Positions 21,214 through 24,096 of a DNA stretch of 24,096 bases are shown one piece after another. The notes below the pieces were generated by a model, which worked only from the letters and a program-made list of their open reading frames with translations, ran no database searches and had not been told where the DNA came from. How positions within the stretch are numbered: position 1 is the first letter of the stretch; each line of letters begins with the position of its first letter. The DNA lies in IMG/VR virus record IMGVR_UViG_3300025154_000382, positions 1 through 24,096 of that record. The stretch is one strand, 5' to 3'. The DNA comes from a virus. Made by a program: the position numbers and the translations under genes.

Positions 21214-21409
21214 AACCTGCCAAACTTGCAAACAATCCAAGCCACTAGGAGAGTTCTTCAGCCCACCACAAGGCGCGGCAACATCTTGGCAAGGTACTAG
21301 CGCGAATTGCAAACAGTGCCACAAGGAAGCGAAAGTGCCGCATGGCTACGGAGCATACGGCAACAAATGGACTTGCCCAGACGATACTCCGTTTGGACGG
21401 GAAGTGTAA
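21206..21409 (+). CDS. Small zinc-finger protein, HNH-associated type (67 aa)
   Basis: The sequence MLKTCQTCKQSKPLGEFFSP and the second knuckle NCKQCHKEAKVPHG match a common phage and bacterial zinc finger (C-x-x-C-x-x-x-K-P-x-x-x-F, then C-x-x-C) that is often found at the N-terminus of HNH or endonuclease VII-like proteins. No nuclease motif follows here, so it stands alone. GGAG lies 4 nt before the ATG. It overlaps the previous gene by 8 bases. Its stop codon TAA is part of dyad copy 7. Confidence 0.65.
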   Translation: MLKTCQTCKQSKPLGEFFSPPQGAATSWQGTSANCKQCHKEAKVPHGYGAYGNKWTCPDDTPFGREV

Positions 21410-21419
21410 TCGGATTACA
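21405..21419 (+). repeat. 15-bp dyad, copy 7
   Basis: Exact TGTAATCGGATTACA overlapping the stop codon of the zinc-finger gene, 69 bases before the PP-loop gene. Confidence 0.9.
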
Positions 21420-21487
21420 GATAGAAAGTGAAGCAGGGTAGGAAAGATGCCGGAAAGACTGCGAAATTATAATTGAATGGAATTAAA

Positions 21488-22255
21488 ATGATTGCATTAT
21501 CTTATGGTGGCGGAACTAACTCAGCGGCTATGCTTGTTGGAATGAATGAATTGGGCATTAGGCCTGATCACATAACTTTTGCTGATACAGGAGCAGAAAA
21601 GCCGCACACATATAAACATATTGAAATAATTGATAAATGGTTAATTGAAATTGGGTTTCCTTCAATAACTGTTGTAAATCAATTAAAACGTGATGGGACA
21701 TTAAATCAATTAGAACAATTATGCTTAGATAACAATATGCTTCCATCAATAGCTTATGGATACAAGAGTTGTTCATTGAAACATAAAGTAGCTCCACAAG
21801 ATAAATTTTTCAATAATCTTGATGATGCAAAAGAAATTTGGAATACTGGCGAAAGTATAATTAAATATATTGGATATGACGCAGATGAACATCATCGCGT
21901 TAAATTTCATAAATCAGAAGATGGTAAGTATATCTATCAATATCCATTGATAGAATGGAATTGGGGTAGGGATGAATGTATAAACGCTATTATCAGAGCA
22001 GGACTTCCTTTACCGGGTAAATCTGCATGTTTTTTTTGCCCATCAAGTAAAAAACAAGAAATTTTACAGTTGAAAAAAGATTATCCTGAGTTGGCAGAAA
22101 GAGCAATTATAATGGAGAAAAATGCACATCTAACAAGTGTAAAAGGCCTTGGAAGAAATTTTGCATGGAGTGATTTATATCTTGCAGATGAAAACCAAGG
22201 AAAGCTATTTTGTGAAAGTAATATAGAAATTGATTGTGGGTGCTACGATGGATAA
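21488..22255 (+). CDS. PP-loop ATPase, PAPS-reductase-like (255 aa)
   Basis: The ATP-pyrophosphatase PP-loop is SYGGGTNSAAML at residues 5-16, followed by FADTGAEKPHTYKHIEII, a conserved block of PAPS-reductase-like proteins. A CFFCPSSKKQEI motif near 181-192 is also seen in phage members. Real sulfate-assimilation enzymes have a different C-terminal cysteine motif, so sulfate reduction is doubtful. Known relatives modify nucleic acid bases or take part in DNA sulfur chemistry, and either would suit a phage. The start ATG at 21488 has GGA upstream; a TTG at 21473 is less likely. The gene is strikingly AT-rich (many AAA, ATT and TTA codons), suggesting transfer. Confidence 0.75.
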   Translation: MIALSYGGGTNSAAMLVGMNELGIRPDHITFADTGAEKPHTYKHIEIIDKWLIEIGFPSITVVNQLKRDGTLNQLEQLCLDNNMLPSIAYGYKSCSLKHKVAPQDKFFNNLDDAKEIWNTGESIIKYIGYDADEHHRVKFHKSEDGKYIYQYPLIEWNWGRDECINAIIRAGLPLPGKSACFFCPSSKKQEILQLKKDYPELAERAIIMEKNAHLTSVKGLGRNFAWSDLYLADENQGKLFCESNIEIDCGCYDG

Positions 22256-22439
22256 AAATAATGAGATATTAGAATTGGAATCATTATGTGAAATACTTTT
22301 TTCTGCATTATGCAGAGCACCACAATATCATAATGACCAATGTGATAATAATGCAAGAAAGCAAATAAGATTCGCAATAAATTTTGCAAGAAAAAGTAAA
22401 TCCATGAAAAGAATAAAAGAACGTATTGTTGGTGTATAA
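22248..22439 (+). CDS. Hypothetical protein (63 aa)
   Basis: Reads MDKNNEILELESLCEILFSA, then LCRAPQYHNDQCDNNARKQI, then a basic end (RKSKSMKRIKERIVGV). Three cysteines occur, but not in a CxxC pattern. The family is unknown. Its start overlaps the stop of the PP-loop gene (ATGGATAA), and it shares that gene's AT-rich codon use, so the two probably arrived and are expressed together. Confidence 0.6.
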   Translation: MDKNNEILELESLCEILFSALCRAPQYHNDQCDNNARKQIRFAINFARKSKSMKRIKERIVGV

Positions 22440-22457
22440 ATACAGCAAGCAAGCCAA

Positions 22458-22466
22458 TTATCCACA
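22458..22466 (+). other. DnaA box in the gap after the PP-loop cassette
   Basis: A perfect TTATCCACA followed by an AT-rich stretch, in the non-coding gap 22440-22577. Confidence 0.45.
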
Positions 22467-22537
22467 AACTAGATTTTTTCAAATTTACAATTAGCGCAGG
22501 TCGATTAGCAAAATAACTAACACTTTTTCTATTTGTA

Positions 22538-22546
22538 TGCTATAAT
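22538..22546 (+). promoter_or_regulatory. Extended -10 promoter for the downstream zinc-ribbon genes
   Basis: TGC-TATAAT is an extended -10 with a perfect hexamer (22541-22546). The -35 region TAACAC is poor, as is usual for this promoter type. Start near 22553, just before the ATG at 22578. Confidence 0.6.
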
Positions 22547-22577
22547 GCTTGATATTTGGATTGATTGGAGAAGAGAA

Positions 22578-22853
22578 ATGAGTGATACAGCAAAATGTGC
22601 AATTTGTGGTGAACCAATGCCGATAGGCGAGGAAATGTTCAAGTTCCACGGATATAGCGGAGATTGCCCAAAGCCGCCAGTACCGAAACAGCCAGTTAAG
22701 CAAAAAATACCGGGATTGGTATGGGCTGTTGCCGCAAAGGACAAACGCACAGTATCAATGATGTTCGACACCAACGAACAGGCTAATGCGTTCGTGGCAT
22801 CTGTTGATGCTGATGAACCGCATATCGTAGTTCACGAAACGGATAAAAAATGA
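22578..22853 (+). CDS. Zinc-ribbon-start hypothetical protein (91 aa)
   Basis: Starts MSDTAKCAICGEPMPIGEEM with a C-x-x-C knuckle and a later DCPKPP, so it probably binds one zinc. The second half is an alpha/beta segment (GLVWAVAAKDKRTVSMMFDT, then NEQANAFVASVDADEPHIVV) without recognised motifs. GGAG lies 7 nt before the ATG, and an extended -10 promoter lies just upstream. A longer frame to 22533 starts within the promoter. It overlaps the next gene as ATGA. Confidence 0.7.
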   Translation: MSDTAKCAICGEPMPIGEEMFKFHGYSGDCPKPPVPKQPVKQKIPGLVWAVAAKDKRTVSMMFDTNEQANAFVASVDADEPHIVVHETDKK

Positions 22854-23053
22854 CAAAAGCAATTGCGACATGGGTTGTAGAACTTAACTGTACCTGCCCC
22901 TTGTGCGGGGATAGGGTTGATTTGCTCGACTACGCGGATTTCTGGGATGGTAGGAAGCTCGACGTGCCTGAGCATGGAACAGAGAGAAGTAGGGATATTG
23001 ATGTAAGGTGTCCTAAGTGCGAAAACGAATTTACTGTAGATTGCGAATACTGA
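22850..23053 (+). CDS. Zinc-ribbon protein (67 aa)
   Basis: A clear four-cysteine ribbon: VELNCTCPLCGDRVDLLDYA with CxCxxC, then VRCPKCENEFTVDCEY. Proteins of this shape are often small nucleic acid binding or adaptor proteins. The family is not recognised. Its start overlaps the preceding stop as ATGA, so it is translationally coupled. Confidence 0.7.
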   Translation: MTKAIATWVVELNCTCPLCGDRVDLLDYADFWDGRKLDVPEHGTERSRDIDVRCPKCENEFTVDCEY

Positions 23054-23054
23054 T

Positions 23055-23375
23055 ATGGGCATTATTGAAGAAAATAAAGATGAGTGGTGTGATGACTGCC
23101 ATTCCTATACACATAAGAGCGGGAATCCGTGTTTAACTATGGAGAAGAAAATGCAAGTGATTAAGCTGGAAGTGATTATTATTGACATGGATGAGCTGGG
23201 GGCTGAAGAGATCAAAACTGTGATCGAAAATCAGCGATACCCAAACCATTGTATTTCGCCGTATGTGCGCAAAATGGATGTGCGAGAAATAGGCGAATGG
23301 AGCGATAAACATCCGATGAACTATCTAGATAAACGGGAATCGGAATTAGTCCGCTTGTTCGGGCATAACGTATAG
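23055..23375 (+). CDS. Hypothetical protein with possible internal start (106 aa)
   Basis: The first 32 residues carry a metal-site-like cluster (EWCDDCHSYTHKSGNPCLTM). A second domain follows from MQVIKLEVIIIDMDELGAEE through IKTVIENQRYPNHCISPYVR to EIGEWSDKHPMNYLD, a pattern I have the impression of seeing in small phage proteins of unknown function. The ATG at 23151, which begins this second domain, has GGAG 6 nt upstream, a better site than that of the first ATG. Two products, or a shorter gene of 74 residues, are possible. No function is assigned. Confidence 0.6.
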   Translation: MGIIEENKDEWCDDCHSYTHKSGNPCLTMEKKMQVIKLEVIIIDMDELGAEEIKTVIENQRYPNHCISPYVRKMDVREIGEWSDKHPMNYLDKRESELVRLFGHNV

Positions 23376-23377
23376 CC

Positions 23378-23572
23378 ATGAACGACGACAAAAAAATATC
23401 CGAGTTAGCTTACAGGCTTGAAACCGACAACGATACCCGTATTCTAATCGCAACTCACTTCTTCACAGCCGAGAAAGCAAAGCAGCTAATGCGCGATGCA
23501 GGATACGGCGTTACAGGTACGGATATTCTTCACACAACAAAGTTGATGCTGCAAGACGTTCAAGATAGATAA
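23378..23572 (+). CDS. Hypothetical protein (64 aa)
   Basis: A helical acidic protein: MNDDKKISELAYRLETDNDT, then RILIATHFFTAEKAKQLMRD, then GYGVTGTDILHTTKLMLQDV. No motif was recognised. It follows the previous gene by 2 bases and ends the run of rightward genes. The ribosome binding site is weak. Confidence 0.55.
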   Translation: MNDDKKISELAYRLETDNDTRILIATHFFTAEKAKQLMRDAGYGVTGTDILHTTKLMLQDVQDR

Positions 23573-24096
23573 GATTAGCATTCCCATATCAACGCACCAC
23601 TACCACCAAGCAATCGCGCTAATCAGCTTCCTGACACGGATACGGGCTATCTGATAGCAAGTCAGATTATCTAGAAATCCGCTATTTTTCAAATCTGAAT
23701 TCAACTCACGACAATTCACCATCTGTAATCGGATTACACTTAGGATACTTCTATCGCAAATTGAATCGCATACAGGGATAATGATGGGATGATAATATAA
23801 TAGCGTCGCATCTTGGGGGTGATTGCGTTTGAAAAAAAGTATAGGGAAGGTTGGCGTCGATTTCAAGAGGAGGGGCAAAAGGTGAACACAATCAACAGCT
23901 TACGAGGGGCGCGCTCTTGCGTATGTTGGTGACTACTAACGTGACGCAATTTGCGGCACTATTGTGACGAATTTTGTCACTTATCTGCGTTATGTCAAAC
24001 GTATCGAGCTGCCTATATTTTAGGCAATCGTGCTGTAAGTCAATAGGCGCGACATTCTAGCAAATAGTTATGCACAATGGCATGATGTGGCATGGT
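23573..24096. other. Right-end region without a clear gene
   Basis: It contains an inverted pair GATTAGC/GCTAATC (23573-23579 and 23618-23624) that may end the rightward transcript, although there is no T-run. It also has dyad copy 8, a GTGAC/GTCAC dyad (23964-23980) and a GCCTA/TAGGC hairpin (24011-24025). A 37-codon GTG ORF (23819-23932) encodes a basic peptide (MIAFEKKYREGWRRFQEEGQ) but has no convincing ribosome binding site. An internal GTG at 23881 follows GAGGAGGGG but gives only 16 codons. The region may be the control region of a further operon to the right. Confidence 0.4.
23724..23738 (+). repeat. 15-bp dyad, copy 8
   Basis: Exact TGTAATCGGATTACA in the non-coding right end, followed by CTTAGGAT, a sequence also seen after the half-site near 20143. 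Confidence 0.9.

Noticed and set aside
19856-23738. Reading the repeated 15-mers as a CRISPR array or terminators
   Set aside because: Spacing is irregular, the repeats are too short for CRISPR, and the arms leave a one-base loop with no consistent T-run, so a hairpin terminator cannot form.
1-24096. Integrase, attachment sites or transposase
   Set aside because: None was seen in any frame. The helix-turn-helix and ribbon-helix-helix genes alone do not prove lysogeny.

Overview
The window is a stretch of a tailed double-stranded DNA bacteriophage genome (Caudoviricetes). The gene set points to a siphovirus with a long non-contractile tail: terminase subunits, portal, scaffold, HK97-fold capsid, connector proteins, tail terminator, tail tube, a G/GT tail chaperone with a frameshift, and a tape measure protein. 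No integrase, attachment site, tRNA, CRISPR array or insertion sequence was found. Strong AGGAG-type ribosome binding sites, sigma-70-like promoters and perfect E. coli-type DnaA boxes suggest a Gram-negative host, but the host cannot be named from this sequence. Whether the phage is temperate is open.

Layout. From about 19805 leftward to 1, nearly everything is on the minus strand and tightly packed, often with ATGA or TAATG overlaps. Reading leftward there are: three small cysteine-rich or unknown proteins, a calcineurin-type phosphoesterase with an N-terminal helix-turn-helix, a ribbon-helix-helix protein, the small terminase, a DUF3310 protein, dCTP deaminase, the large terminase, a DUF4055-type portal, scaffold, capsid, a cement-like protein, connector genes, tail genes and the tape measure protein, which runs off the left edge. 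A foreign-looking AT-rich module interrupts this operon between portal and scaffold: a leftward GIY-YIG endonuclease and a rightward two-gene unit (helix-turn-helix protein plus cysteine-rich protein) with its own promoter.

The right arm (20776 to 23572) is on the plus strand. It holds a run of very small proteins, most with CxxC zinc-ribbon motifs, plus a PP-loop (PAPS-reductase-like) enzyme. The two arms diverge from a roughly 970-base non-coding control region (19806-20775). That region has a leftward promoter predicted to give a leaderless mRNA, several dyads, a DnaA box, a rightward promoter, and a strongly structured RNA of about 125 nt ending in a U-rich tract. Further hairpins lie in front of the first rightward gene.

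The most striking signal is a 15-bp near-palindrome, TGTAATCGGATTACA, present in eight exact copies: four in the control region, two in the right arm and two far away in the late operon. All eight are oriented the same way relative to the transcription of their arm, except that the four control-region copies lie between divergent units. This looks like the binding site of a phage-wide regulator or partition/replication protein that the window does not identify.
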